Of a stretch of DNA of 64,000 bases, positions 24,353-32,627 are shown one piece after another. The DNA is from JAVBNH01 sp031551635 (GTDB lineage Bacteria; Bacillota; Clostridia; Oscillospirales; Acutalibacteraceae). Position 1 is the first letter of the stretch; each line of letters starts with the position of its first letter. Where the stretch lies: contig JAVBNH010000010.1 in assembly GCA_031551635.1 (NCBI GenBank), forward strand, positions 62,001-126,000, read 5' to 3'. Both the position numbers and the translations under genes were made by a program. The notes beneath the pieces were generated by a model that saw only the letters and a program-made list of their open reading frames with translations, had not been told where the DNA came from and made no database searches.

Positions 24353-24877
24353 TTAGTGCGAAAAAAGCAGTTTTATAGCAAAAGAGGAAACAATAAAGCT
24401 TGTAAAGTCGGCAATCAGTGAAGCGACGACTGTAAAGCGTGTTTTTTCGACACCGACAGAGCCGTAATAAACGCTCAGGGCATAAAAAGTTGTTTCTGTC
24501 GAGCCTGAAATTACTGAAGCAATCCTGCCCGCTAACGAATTCGCTCCATGAGTGCTGAGTATTTTTTCAAACATTGTCAGCGAACCGCTGCCTGAAAGCG
24601 GGCTAATAATGCAAAGCGGAGTCACTTCTGAAGGTATTCCGAGGAAGGAAGTAAGAGGTGAAAAAAGCTTAGATAATATTCCGAGCGCGCCTGAGGAGCT
24701 GAGCATAGTAACCATTAAGATTAACGCTGTTACCGGCGCGAGCAGGGAAAGAAACATGTCAAACCCTTTTTTCGCACCTTCGATAAAGCATTCAAAGACA
24801 TTTACACCTTTAAATACTCCGTAAAGAATAATCGCCATAACCACCGACGGAAGTAAAAATGCCGAAAAATTTTCCAG
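24353..24877 (-). CDS. spmB: Spore maturation protein B, start codon uncertain
   Basis: Integral membrane protein needed for spore core dehydration and heat resistance, acting with SpmA. Nucleoside-recognition (Gate) domain features: YGVFKGVNVFECFIEGAKKGF near the N-terminus and ISPLSGSGSLTMFEKILSTHG near the middle. The usual family start would fall at the segment LENFSAFLLPS, which here begins with CTG (24877). No ATG, GTG or TTG occurs in frame between the upstream stop and GTG 24844, which would cost 11 residues of the first helix and has no ribosome site. I annotate CTG 24877 as the likely start; AAGGG lies 12 bases upstream. It lies 35 bases after spmA. Confidence 0.8.
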   Translation of the reverse strand: MENFSAFLLPSVVMAIILYGVFKGVNVFECFIEGAKKGFDMFLSLLAPVTALILMVTMLSSSGALGILSKLFSPLTSFLGIPSEVTPLCIISPLSGSGSLTMFEKILSTHGANSLAGRIASVISGSTETTFYALSVYYGSVGVEKTRFTVVASLIADFTSFIVSSFAIKLLFSH

Positions 24878-24912
24878 TGGGTATCCCAGCCCTTCATAAA
24901 AAATGCTGACTG

Positions 24913-25515
24913 CTATCTTTTTTTGTCCTTTATATTTCCGTCAGAAAATCTTTGCATAAAATATACCATGCTCATTCCCGCGAAAAGAGCTGCAGCTGAG
25001 CTTAACCAAACCGCGAAAATTATATCCATCGGGTTTTCAGCGCCGTAACTCTGCCGTAAAAGCGCGACAGTAGTCGGTATCAGCCTGATAGACGCGGTAT
25101 TTAACACGACAAATTTTATCATGTCATTTGTCGCCTCGACGGAGTTTTTATTATGGGATTTAAGTCGTTTCATTGCCTCGATACCAAGCGGGGTCGCGGC
25201 GTTCCCAAGCCCGAGCAGATTTGCCGTAACATTCATTGATATAGCCCTCAGCACCGTTTCATCCTTTTTAGATTCCTTAAAAATCAACCTCAGAACAGGG
25301 GAGAGCAGTTTTCCGATTTTTTCGCTCAGTCCCGATTTTTCCGCAATATTCATTAAACCGTTCCAAAGGCACAGCATACCCAAAAGCTTTAAGCAAAGAT
25401 TCACCGCGTCATAGCCGCTGCCGATTATCGCGCCGGAAAGATTGTGAATCTCACCAGTAAATGCCGCGGTAATCACAGAAAAAGCTATAAAGAATGTCCA
25501 AATATAAGTCATCAT
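24913..25515 (-). CDS. spmA: Spore maturation protein A
   Basis: About 200 residues, six or so membrane helices. It is a nucleoside-recognition domain protein with the SpmA-typical LGMLCLWNGLMNIAEKSGLSEKIGKLLSP (near residues 45-73), MNVTANLLGLGNAATPLGIEAM near 95-115, and FVVLNTASIRLIPTTVALLR near 135. It functions with SpmB late in sporulation, showing that the host lineage makes spores. The first codons are ATGATG without a good Shine-Dalgarno sequence. It is divergent from the AbrB-like regulator at 25707. A sporulation-specific sigma promoter is expected in the gap but I could not identify one. Confidence 0.93.
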   Translation of the reverse strand: MMTYIWTFFIAFSVITAAFTGEIHNLSGAIIGSGYDAVNLCLKLLGMLCLWNGLMNIAEKSGLSEKIGKLLSPVLRLIFKESKKDETVLRAISMNVTANLLGLGNAATPLGIEAMKRLKSHNKNSVEATNDMIKFVVLNTASIRLIPTTVALLRQSYGAENPMDIIFAVWLSSAAALFAGMSMVYFMQRFSDGNIKDKKR

Positions 25516-25538
25516 ACAAAAGTCTTATTCAAAACGTC

Positions 25539-25567
25539 TTGACTTTATGCTTGCAAAAATGTATATT
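25539..25567 (+). promoter_or_regulatory. Possible promoter of the AbrB-like gene
   Basis: TTGACT, 17-base spacer, TATATT. A second, less regular TTGACA occurs at 25581. It lies 140 bases before the coding start, leaving a longish AT-rich leader. Confidence 0.5.
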
Positions 25568-25706
25568 GAGAGTACAATACTTGACAAAAAATGACAATAT
25601 ATAGTCAGTTTACTCAAATTATGTAGCTTTATGTACTATATGTGGTTCAAGCATTTTGATGATTTAATTTGTATATATTTAATATAAGTGAAAGGATTTG
25701 GTATTT

Positions 25707-25958
25707 ATGAAAGCAACTGGTATAGTCAGGAGAATTGATATGGTCGGCAGAATTGTTCTGCCTATGGAGCTCAGAAAGGTTATGAATCTTAAGGGGAGCG
25801 AGGATGCTCTTGAGATTTTTACCGATGGAGAAAGAATTATTCTTCAAAAATATAATCCCTACTGTATGTTCTGCAACAGTAACGACGATCTTATTGACTT
25901 TAAAGGAAATAAGGTTTGCAAAGCTTGTATAACAAGCATGAATGAAACGATTGAATAA
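25707..25958 (+). CDS. AbrB-family transition-state regulator with a four-Cys tail
   Basis: 83 residues. The N-terminal swapped-hairpin DNA-binding domain is nearly identical in pattern to AbrB/Abh: KATGIVRRIDMVGRIVLPMELRK, then DALEIFTDGERIILQKY. The C-terminal 35 residues hold CMFC near residue 53 and CKAC near 72, a CxxC-CxxC arrangement that suggests zinc binding and replaces the helical tail of Bacillus AbrB. ATG 25707 is preceded by AAAGGA. Related proteins repress sporulation and stationary-phase genes; being divergent from spmA is suggestive. Its targets here are unknown. Confidence 0.9.
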   Translation: MKATGIVRRIDMVGRIVLPMELRKVMNLKGSEDALEIFTDGERIILQKYNPYCMFCNSNDDLIDFKGNKVCKACITSMNETIE

Positions 25959-26065
25959 GTGTTTTAATTATTTAATTTGACTAAATAAAATAATTTGCGA
26001 TAATGGATTGAAAAATTATTCATTTTGTGGTAGTATGAGGCTATCATATTAAATGGAGGTTTTTT

Positions 26066-27196
26066 ATGCTTAACGGAATAATCGGAGCATTCATGAAGTT
26101 TGTCGCGGCTATAACCGCTCTGATGCTTGCTATTGCGGGCGTTGGAGGTATTGGCTCCAAGCCGGGAAACCCTGAGGTTAAAAATGTTATTCTTTTTATC
26201 GGCGACGGTATGGGTGAGAATCATCTTGAGTGGACAAAGACCGAGAGAAATACCGGTCTTGTTTTGGACACCTTCCCGATTCAAGGCTACAGCGAAACAA
26301 ATGACTATATGGGTCTTGTTACCGACAGCGCTGCGGGAGCAACGGCTCTTTCCTGCGGCGTACGCACTATCAGCGGCACAATAGGTGTTTACCCGACGAA
26401 TGTTTTCGGCGGTTTAACTTATCCAATGAATCTTTGCGAGCTTGCAATTGAAAAAGGTCTTAAAACCGGAATTGTTACGTCTGACTCTACCTCAGGTGCG
26501 ACGCCTGCCGGTTTTTCCGCGCATACTCTCAGCAGAGATAATGAAAAGCCGATAACAACCCAGCAGCTCGCGTCAAAAATAGACCTAATCTGGGGTGCGC
26601 CTACTGATTCAGCGACTGAGGAGGCTGTCGGCGCGAGTGATTTTACTCTCGTTAAGAGCCTTGATGACATTGCGCAGCTTACCGATGGCGAACAGAGCTT
26701 CGGTCAATTCAGCGGTAATGTCTGGCAGAGCACAAATGCTGAGGGTCCGACATTGACAGAGCTTACTGTCGCGGCTCTCAATAGGCTTGATAATGAAAAC
26801 GGCTTTTTCATTATGATTGAAGGCGCTCATATCGACAAACGCTCTCACAGCAATGTCGAGGACGAGATGATGGACGCGGTTCTGGAATTTGACAATGCTA
26901 TCGCTGCTGCGCTCGAATTTGCACAGAATGACGGGGAAACAATGATTGTAGTCACAGCCGACCATGAGACAGGAGCAATTAAAAAGGATGGCAACTCTTA
27001 TAAATTCACAAGCGGAAGCCATTCAGGCGTTAATGTTCCGCTGAGAGTTTTCGGAACAGACAGCTTTGTCGCTCAGGGTAAGTCAATAATGAACAGAATG
27101 ATTCCTGTCATTATCGCCGACAAGCTCGGTTGCGAAAAGCAGGAATTCCCGAGAACCATCCAAAAAGACATAAAGCTTCCCGATTTGCCATTCTAA
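26066..27196 (+). CDS. Secreted alkaline phosphatase
   Basis: 376 residues of the PhoA-type alkaline phosphatase superfamily. The signal peptide is residues 1-30 (FVAAITALMLAIAGV). Metal and catalytic features are FIGDGMGENH near residue 48, VTDSAAGATALSCG near 86 with the nucleophilic Ser, EGAHIDKRSH near 253 with the Asp/His metal ligands, and TADHETGA near 299 with the second metal site. A final SGSHSGVNVPL completes the set. ATG 26066 has ATGGAGG with 6-base spacing. It hydrolyses phosphate monoesters outside the membrane. It is separated from the AbrB-like gene by 107 bases, so it may have its own promoter, and a terminator follows. Confidence 0.95.
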   Translation: MLNGIIGAFMKFVAAITALMLAIAGVGGIGSKPGNPEVKNVILFIGDGMGENHLEWTKTERNTGLVLDTFPIQGYSETNDYMGLVTDSAAGATALSCGVRTISGTIGVYPTNVFGGLTYPMNLCELAIEKGLKTGIVTSDSTSGATPAGFSAHTLSRDNEKPITTQQLASKIDLIWGAPTDSATEEAVGASDFTLVKSLDDIAQLTDGEQSFGQFSGNVWQSTNAEGPTLTELTVAALNRLDNENGFFIMIEGAHIDKRSHSNVEDEMMDAVLEFDNAIAAALEFAQNDGETMIVVTADHETGAIKKDGNSYKFTSGSHSGVNVPLRVFGTDSFVAQGKSIMNRMIPVIIADKLGCEKQEFPRTIQKDIKLPDLPF

Positions 27197-27256
27197 TCAC
27201 AAAACATAATCAATGACATAATATTATGATACTGCTTTGACAAAGAAATAAAAAAA

Positions 27257-27288
27257 TAGCAACCGTTTTATTGCGGTTGCTATGTTTT
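27257..27288 (+). terminator. Terminator of the alkaline phosphatase gene
   Basis: Stem TAGCAACCG and its inverse (27274-27282) with an 8-base loop, then TGTTTTT. It also has a T-rich side toward the converging TSCPD gene. Confidence 0.85.
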
Positions 27289-27337
27289 TGCAAAAATTTT
27301 GAGCTTTAAATTGATAAAAGGGAAAATATGGGAAAAA

Positions 27338-27604
27338 TTAACCAATCCGCTCCTGTTTATTTTTTTCATACTCAACCCTGACGGCATGCGCAAGCTGGTC
27401 GGCACAGCTGGTATTTCTTCTGCCGCATTCTACGCCCTTGCACCTTTCTTCAAGCTCTTCGACAGTCATACCCTCGACAAGCTTCGCTATAACAGAGAGA
27501 TTTGCGCTGCAGCCGTCATAGAACTTGATATTGTGAACTCTGTTGCCCTCAAGGTCAAACTTAATCTTTGACGAGCAGGTGTTTTTAGTTTTGTAGCTTG
27601 GCAT
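27338..27604 (-). CDS. TIGR03905-type TSCPD domain protein
   Basis: 88 residues. The family features are TCSSKIKFDLEGN, GCSANLSVIAKLVEGM, and a C-terminal CGRRNTSCADQLAHAV. That last motif is TSCPD with Ala in place of Pro. Conserved cysteines near residues 10, 32, 55, 60 and 67 suggest metal binding. The TSCPD domain also forms the tail of some B12-dependent ribonucleotide reductases; the free-standing version has no assigned function. It converges on the alkaline phosphatase gene and is expressed alone. Confidence 0.85.
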   Translation of the reverse strand: MPSYKTKNTCSSKIKFDLEGNRVHNIKFYDGCSANLSVIAKLVEGMTVEELEERCKGVECGRRNTSCADQLAHAVRVEYEKNKQERIG

Positions 27605-27716
27605 GTAATGTAAATTCCTTTCTTGTGCTTTTTTTATGATTTATACATTAAGGTAATGCATTAATAATATTATGATATTATGCCTTTATTTTTTTTATAA
27701 GTCAAGCATTTTTCTC

Positions 27717-27744
27717 TTGATTTTTTTAGAATTATGGCTATAAT
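27717..27744 (+). promoter_or_regulatory. Promoter of ktrB-ktrA
   Basis: TTGATT, 16-base spacer, perfect TATAAT. The 174-base gap before ktrB is otherwise AT-rich; I see no c-di-AMP riboswitch in it. Confidence 0.65.
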
Positions 27745-27778
27745 TAGCATTATTATTTTGAATTGAGGCTTTCGTCCG

Positions 27779-29119
27779 ATGATAAAAATATCAAAAATCA
27801 AGCTGAAACCGCTCCAGATTCTGGCTCTGGGTTTCATTGCGGTTATTCTTACCGGCGCGTTGCTGCTGATGCTGCCAATCTCCAATAAAGACGGCGGAAC
27901 GATTCCGTTTATTAATGCGCTGGTGCAGGCAACCTCAGCTACCTGTGTGACAGGGCTTACAGTCTATGATCCCTATACTCAATTCACTTTTTTCGGTCAG
28001 CTGATTATTCTTGCGTTGATTCAGGTTGGCGGCTTGGGCTTCATGATGTTTGCTCTTATGATTTCGCTGGTTATGAAAAAAAGAATCGGGCTTCGCGAAA
28101 GAACCTTGATGCAGGAGTCTCTAGGTGCGCCTCAACTAGGAGGTATTGTACGCCTTACTAAAACCGCTCTTTACGGGACAATTATCATTGAGGGTGCAGG
28201 TGCACTGCTGCTGATGACGCGTTTTATTCCAAAATTCGGTTTTGGAACCGGTTTATGGTTTAGTATATTTCATTCAATTTCATCTTTTTGTAACGCCGGT
28301 TTTGATTTGATGGGTAAGCTGAAGCCACTCAGCTCTCTGGTGCTTTTTCAAGACGATATTGTTGTAAATATAACCGTAATGGCTTTGATAGTAATGGGCG
28401 GAATTGGTTTTATTGTCTGGACTGATGCCATTCATAATAAGTGGCATTTTAAGCGATATATGCTGCATTCGAAAATTGTCTTAATTGTGACGGCTTTTCT
28501 GATTATAGCAGGAGCATTGTCCTTCTGGATTCTCGAGGATAATCACGCGTTTGCAGGCATGAGCTTCAAGGAAAAGCTTCTAGCCTCGCTTTTTCAATCC
28601 GTGACACCGAGAACTGCTGGATACGCGACGGTTGATCAGGCGACGCTAAGCGAGGGCGGGTTGTTTCTGACAATGTTCCTGATGCTTGTCGGCGGCTCTC
28701 CGGGTTCGACAGGCGGCGGAATAAAGACAACCACCTTTTTTGTTATGGTTTACTCGCTGGTTGTGTATTTCAGGGGGAGCGAGTCAATCGGTATTTTTCG
28801 CAGGAGAATCGAAGACGCCGCAATTAAAAGAGCTTTCAACAGCACAATGGCTTATATCAGCGCCGCTTTTATCGGAACGATGATAATTAGCTCTCAGGGC
28901 TATTCCGTAGATACCGCTCTGTACGAAGCGCTTTCAGCTATTGGCACGGTAGGTTTAACAGTCGGAATAACTCCCGGTTTGCCCACTCTTTCTAAACTGG
29001 TAATTTCATTTTTAATGTATATCGGCAGAGTCGGCAGCCTCGCGGTTCTGATGGCTGTAGCTGAGCGCAAAATAAAAACAAAAATTAGTAATGTTGAAGA
29101 AAAAATAATTCTTGGATAA
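27779..29119 (+). CDS. ktrB: Potassium uptake channel subunit KtrB/TrkH family
   Basis: 446-residue membrane protein with four M1-P-M2 repeats. The four pore loops are visible: SATCVTGLTVYD, SFCNAGFDLMG, TPRTAGYATVD and SAIGTVGLTVGI, each with the conserved Gly of the selectivity filter. The 8-10 membrane helices fit. The partner KtrA gene begins 19 bases downstream. Potassium (with sodium in some members) is carried inward. ATG 27779 has GAGG upstream with 10-base spacing. No kinase or sensory domain is fused. Confidence 0.95.
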   Translation: MIKISKIKLKPLQILALGFIAVILTGALLLMLPISNKDGGTIPFINALVQATSATCVTGLTVYDPYTQFTFFGQLIILALIQVGGLGFMMFALMISLVMKKRIGLRERTLMQESLGAPQLGGIVRLTKTALYGTIIIEGAGALLLMTRFIPKFGFGTGLWFSIFHSISSFCNAGFDLMGKLKPLSSLVLFQDDIVVNITVMALIVMGGIGFIVWTDAIHNKWHFKRYMLHSKIVLIVTAFLIIAGALSFWILEDNHAFAGMSFKEKLLASLFQSVTPRTAGYATVDQATLSEGGLFLTMFLMLVGGSPGSTGGGIKTTTFFVMVYSLVVYFRGSESIGIFRRRIEDAAIKRAFNSTMAYISAAFIGTMIISSQGYSVDTALYEALSAIGTVGLTVGITPGLPTLSKLVISFLMYIGRVGSLAVLMAVAERKIKTKISNVEEKIILG

Positions 29120-29138
29120 ATAATCGGAGGAAAACAAT

Positions 29139-29792
29139 ATGAAAACCATGCTTGTAATCGGTTTAGGCAGATTTGGCAGACACCTCGCTCTGAAGCTCTC
29201 TGAGCTCGGAAATGAGGTAATGATAGTTGATAAGGATGAAGCGAGAGTTACACCGCTCGCGTCATATGTTACAAACGCCCTGGTCGCGGACTGTCAGGAT
29301 GAGGAGGTTCTCAGAGAACTCGGTGTTTCGAATTTTGATGTTTGCTTTGTATGCGTCAGCGGCAATTTTCAATCCTCGCTCGAAATTACTTTAATGCTGA
29401 AGGATTTGGGCGCTAGCCATGTCGTTTCAAAAACCGACAGGGAAAAGCAGGGCAAATTCCTTGAAATCATCGGTTCTGATGAGATAATACACGCTGAAAA
29501 AGATATGGCTCAGCGCACAGCGGTGAAATACAGCGCGAAAAATACCTTTGACTATATAGAGTTATTTAATGATTACAGCATAGTCGAAACAAGGGTGCCA
29601 AAGGAATGGGTCGGGCGTTCCATACGGGACCTTGATGTTTGCAAGAAGTTTTTGGTTAATATTCTCGGTTTCAAAAACGGTACGAATAACATCACCCCGA
29701 TATATGACGCAGGTCATGTTTTTCAGCAAAATGAGCATTTAATTATTGCAGGTCTCTCAAAAGACACGATGAAAATCGCTTCAAAAGGATAA
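29139..29792 (+). CDS. ktrA: KtrA/TrkA regulatory subunit
   Basis: 217 residues: an N-terminal RCK/Rossmann domain (GLGRFGRHLALKLSELGNEVMIVDKDE with the GxGxxG dinucleotide motif, and DCQDEEVLRELGVSNFDV) followed by a C-terminal RCK_C domain from about residue 135. It forms an octameric ring on KtrB that gates potassium flow in response to ATP/ADP and, in Firmicutes, c-di-AMP bound at the C-terminal domain. Ribosome site CGGAGG 8 bases upstream. It is co-transcribed with ktrB and ends at a terminator. Confidence 0.95.
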   Translation: MKTMLVIGLGRFGRHLALKLSELGNEVMIVDKDEARVTPLASYVTNALVADCQDEEVLRELGVSNFDVCFVCVSGNFQSSLEITLMLKDLGASHVVSKTDREKQGKFLEIIGSDEIIHAEKDMAQRTAVKYSAKNTFDYIELFNDYSIVETRVPKEWVGRSIRDLDVCKKFLVNILGFKNGTNNITPIYDAGHVFQQNEHLIIAGLSKDTMKIASKG

Positions 29793-29823
29793 AATTAACA
29801 TAATAAAATTAACATAATTCAAA

Positions 29824-29850
29824 AAAACGAAGCAGCAATGCTTCGTTTTT
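29824..29850 (+). terminator. Terminator after ktrA
   Basis: Stem AAACGAAGCA and its inverse around GCAA, then TTTTT. Symmetrical A and T tracts allow use from both sides. Confidence 0.85.
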
Positions 29851-29874
29851 CAAATGTTAAAATCATTTAGTATG

Positions 29875-29920
29875 CTAATGTGGGCTTGGCTTGCCAAGCT
29901 CACAGCCAGTAAGGTACTAA
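29875..29920 (-). repeat. Dispersed palindromic repeat, internally deleted copy
   Basis: Minus-strand copy: begins TTAGTACCTTA, lacks about 30 internal bases, and keeps the terminal palindrome GAGCTTGGCAAGCCAAGCCC. It lies 14 bases from the stop of the WG-repeat lipoprotein gene. Confidence 0.78.
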
Positions 29921-29934
29921 TAAAACACTTTTTA

Positions 29935-30861
29935 TCAGTTTTTCAGTGAAATGACTCCCCATTTTCCTTGATATTTCACCCATGCCTTACCGTCATATAT
30001 AGGTGTAGCATATTGATAAATCGGGTTGATGACAAATTCACCAGTTTTATTTATAAAGCCCCATGAGCCTGATTTGCAAACGGGGGCATATTCGCCGGTA
30101 AAATTATAAACCGCGTCAAACTCAAAAGGTGTCACGGTGTCTGCGTCAACTGTAACAAAACCCCATTTACCGTTTTTGACAGCAGCTATATTCTCGGAGA
30201 CTCCTAAAATATCTGTGTACACAGTGTCTGAAACCGTTTTCTGTCCGTCAAAAAAGACATAACCGTCAATCAAATCAAAGGTAAAAACACCCTTAACCTT
30301 AGTCTCTTTCAGGTTTTCGACTCTTTGAAGTAAAATAGAATGGTTGACATCGTATGAAATACTACCCTCAGAGGCTATGAACGCCTGTTTGCTGACAGTG
30401 TCATAATACGGTGCCCAATTTACGTGGGTGGGCTTTGCGGCGGCAGTTCCGTCGAGATTATACGCGTTTTCATGAGCGGAATCGATTAATACATTGCAAG
30501 ATTCGCAGTAGGTTGTCACATTTTTGCTTGTTGGAATTATAATCTTGCCTGAATAATCGATAGCGCCTGTGCCCGCGGAATCAGTGACCATGTTCAACGG
30601 TATAGCATCGAATTGACCCGCTTTAGCAACAGACCTGCGTTCTTCAAAGGGTTCGATTTTTGTAAAGGAATAAATCGGGCGTATAATCCATTCGCCGAAA
30701 CCGGCATTAAGATTCTCGGTGTGCAGCTCAGTTTTTGTGTCTGTTTCCGGCTCGGGGCTTCCTGCCGCGCAGCCTGTGATAACCAGTGCGAGAAGAACGA
30801 GCATCGTTGAAGCAATGCCGTAAAGACTGATATTATTATTCTCTGACTTCAAAAACCTCAT
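29935..30861 (-). CDS. WG-repeat lipoprotein
   Basis: 308 residues. The N-terminus is a lipoprotein signal with lipobox VITGC (Cys31), so it should be anchored to the outer face of the membrane. WG repeats occupy the C-terminal half: KWGFVTVDADTVTPFEFDAVYNF, SWGFINKTGEFVINPIYQYA and KWGVISLKN, each beginning with Trp-Gly. WG repeats form a beta-rich surface domain of uncertain function. It lies 11 bases after the LRR/dockerin gene and should be co-transcribed with it. Confidence 0.85.
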   Translation of the reverse strand: MRFLKSENNNISLYGIASTMLVLLALVITGCAAGSPEPETDTKTELHTENLNAGFGEWIIRPIYSFTKIEPFEERRSVAKAGQFDAIPLNMVTDSAGTGAIDYSGKIIIPTSKNVTTYCESCNVLIDSAHENAYNLDGTAAAKPTHVNWAPYYDTVSKQAFIASEGSISYDVNHSILLQRVENLKETKVKGVFTFDLIDGYVFFDGQKTVSDTVYTDILGVSENIAAVKNGKWGFVTVDADTVTPFEFDAVYNFTGEYAPVCKSGSWGFINKTGEFVINPIYQYATPIYDGKAWVKYQGKWGVISLKN

Positions 30862-30872
30862 AATATCCCTTC

Positions 30873-32081
30873 TTATTTTTCTTCTTCCTTAGCAGGAACT
30901 TTGAAGTCGTTTACAGGGAGCGCCAGCTTCTCAAGCATGGCGGAAATTCTGAGAATCGTTCTCGCTTCAATAGCGGTAATAGTTCCCAAGAGCCTGATAT
31001 TAATGGTTTCTGTAACAATTTCATCCGCGCTGTCAAGCCCAGCGGAAATTCTAAGCGTAGTCCTCGCGTCCGCTGCTGTAATTGTCCCGTCACCGTTAGC
31101 ATCGCAATAAACAATTATTCTGTAGGAATAGAGAACCTTGCCCTCGTCGTCCTTTATCAGCAGATATGACCCTGAACCGACTAAATCGCTATCATTCTTA
31201 TATTCCGTTTCAGTTTTATCAGCCGCGCCGAGAGTTTTGTCACTCGTAAAAGCTTTCAGAAAATCACTTACCTTAGTGTCAGGTAAAACACCGTAAATAA
31301 CTTTTTTATCGGCAATAAGCTCATAATCAGTGTCCTCATTAACACTGATGTTCGCATCCAGAAAACCCTCTGTAATAAATTCCGTGTCGAGTGCATGATT
31401 CTTTGCGTAGGTGTCAGCAATAGTGCCTTCATAGCATTTTAGTTTAAAGCCGGAAATCGGGGCGTACTTCTCAGTTGTTGTATCATAGTAAAAACCGAAG
31501 GCGTAATTCCTGACGATTCTAAGACCGGCAGGGAGAGTGAGGCTCTTTAGAGCCATACAGTCCTCAAAAGCGCCGTCACCGATTGAAATGATTTCCGGTG
31601 AGAAGGTTACATTTTCAAGCAAGGAGCACTGAAAGAATGCGCCTTCGCCGAGAATGACGGTTGTTGCTAAATCTGCTTTTTTCAGAGCAGGGCATTTTTC
31701 AAAGGCTAGATTGCCGACATAATAAATGCCGTCAGACAGCTCAACACTCTCAAGCTTTTCGCATTGCGCAAAGGCTTTGTCGCCTATTGTCTCCACTCCA
31801 GGAGCCATTTTCAGGGTTTTCATTTCTTTATTTCCGGAAAAAGCGTTTGAAGCGATTTCGGTGACTTTAAGAGAGCTGTGAATGTATACATCAGCCTGAG
31901 TACCCTTATATTTTTTAAGTATGCCGTCTTCAACTTCAAAATCACTTTCGATAATAGCGGGTTCTGTAATCTCAACAGTCGTTGCCTCTTCAGCGGTTGT
32001 CGCTTCCTCCGCGGAGACAGACAGCATGCCGAACAATGTGATAAAAACCAGCGCGCTCAGGATAAATAATATTTTTTTCAT
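30873..32081 (-). CDS. Secreted BspA-type LRR protein with dockerin-like tail
   Basis: 402 residues. The signal peptide is MKKILFILSALVFITLFGM, and a short Thr/Glu repeat (EEATTAEEATTVE) follows. LRR_5 (BspA-type) repeats occupy residues about 60-200 (SNAFSGNKEMKTLKMAPGVETIGDKAF and similar). The C-terminal 70 residues carry a type I dockerin-like pair: the first repeat has DANGDGTITAADARTTLRI with the calcium-binding Asp/Asn positions, the second (GTITAIEARTILRI) has lost them. BspA-type LRRs are usually surface adhesins. The dockerin-like tail suggests binding to a cohesin or simple EF-hand stability. No cohesin gene is in this window. Confidence 0.85.
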   Translation of the reverse strand: MKKILFILSALVFITLFGMLSVSAEEATTAEEATTVEITEPAIIESDFEVEDGILKKYKGTQADVYIHSSLKVTEIASNAFSGNKEMKTLKMAPGVETIGDKAFAQCEKLESVELSDGIYYVGNLAFEKCPALKKADLATTVILGEGAFFQCSLLENVTFSPEIISIGDGAFEDCMALKSLTLPAGLRIVRNYAFGFYYDTTTEKYAPISGFKLKCYEGTIADTYAKNHALDTEFITEGFLDANISVNEDTDYELIADKKVIYGVLPDTKVSDFLKAFTSDKTLGAADKTETEYKNDSDLVGSGSYLLIKDDEGKVLYSYRIIVYCDANGDGTITAADARTTLRISAGLDSADEIVTETINIRLLGTITAIEARTILRISAMLEKLALPVNDFKVPAKEEEK

Positions 32082-32173
32082 TGTATTTTGAACTTCCTTT
32101 CATGTTTGTTTTATAAATATTTAAACAATTTTATTGTAACACAGAAGTAAACTTTATTAATTAGAATGTGGAA

Positions 32174-32626
32174 CTATCGCTTGTATTTTTGATATTCTTC
32201 GACAGCTATTTTATCACATATTTCGTTCTCCGCATGCCCGTCATGTCCTTTAATCCAAACAAAATGTACTGCATGAGTCTCAAGCAGTGCCGTAAGCTCC
32301 TCCCATAAATCGCGGTTGAGAACAGGTGATTTGTCGCTTTTTTTCCAGTTGTTTTTCTGCCAGTTTTTAAGCCAATTCTTATTTATCGCATCGGAAACAT
32401 ATTTTGAGTCGGTCGTAAGCGTGACCTCGCAGGGTCTGTTAAGTTTTTTCAGCGCCTCGATAACAGCGGTAAGCTCCATGCGGTTATTAGTTGTTTCCTC
32501 CTGCGAGCCCCTAACAATCATCTGCTTTTCGCCGTATTTCAACACCGCGCAATAGCCGCCTGGACCGGGGTTGCCCGAGCAGGCGCCGTCGGTAAAAATT
32601 TCAACTTTTTTTTTCGCAGCCTGCAT
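32174..32626 (-). CDS. rnhA: Ribonuclease HI
   Basis: 150-residue RNase HI that removes RNA from RNA-DNA hybrids. The catalytic carboxylates are visible: Asp in FTDGACSGNPG, Glu in NNRMELTAVIEAL, Asp in TTDSKYV, and the Asp near the end within KGHDGHAENEICD, with the His of the flexible loop. Length is normal for the E. coli-type enzyme. Its ribosome site GGAGAA sits inside the last codons of the PHP gene, and only one base separates that stop from this ATG, so the pair is translationally coupled. Confidence 0.95.
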   Translation of the reverse strand: MQAAKKKVEIFTDGACSGNPGPGGYCAVLKYGEKQMIVRGSQEETTNNRMELTAVIEALKKLNRPCEVTLTTDSKYVSDAINKNWLKNWQKNNWKKSDKSPVLNRDLWEELTALLETHAVHFVWIKGHDGHAENEICDKIAVEEYQKYKR

Positions 32627-32627
32627 T

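Noticed and set aside
27605..27778. c-di-AMP riboswitch before ktrB
   Set aside because: The 174-base region is AT-rich and lacks any conserved ydaO-type core that I can see.
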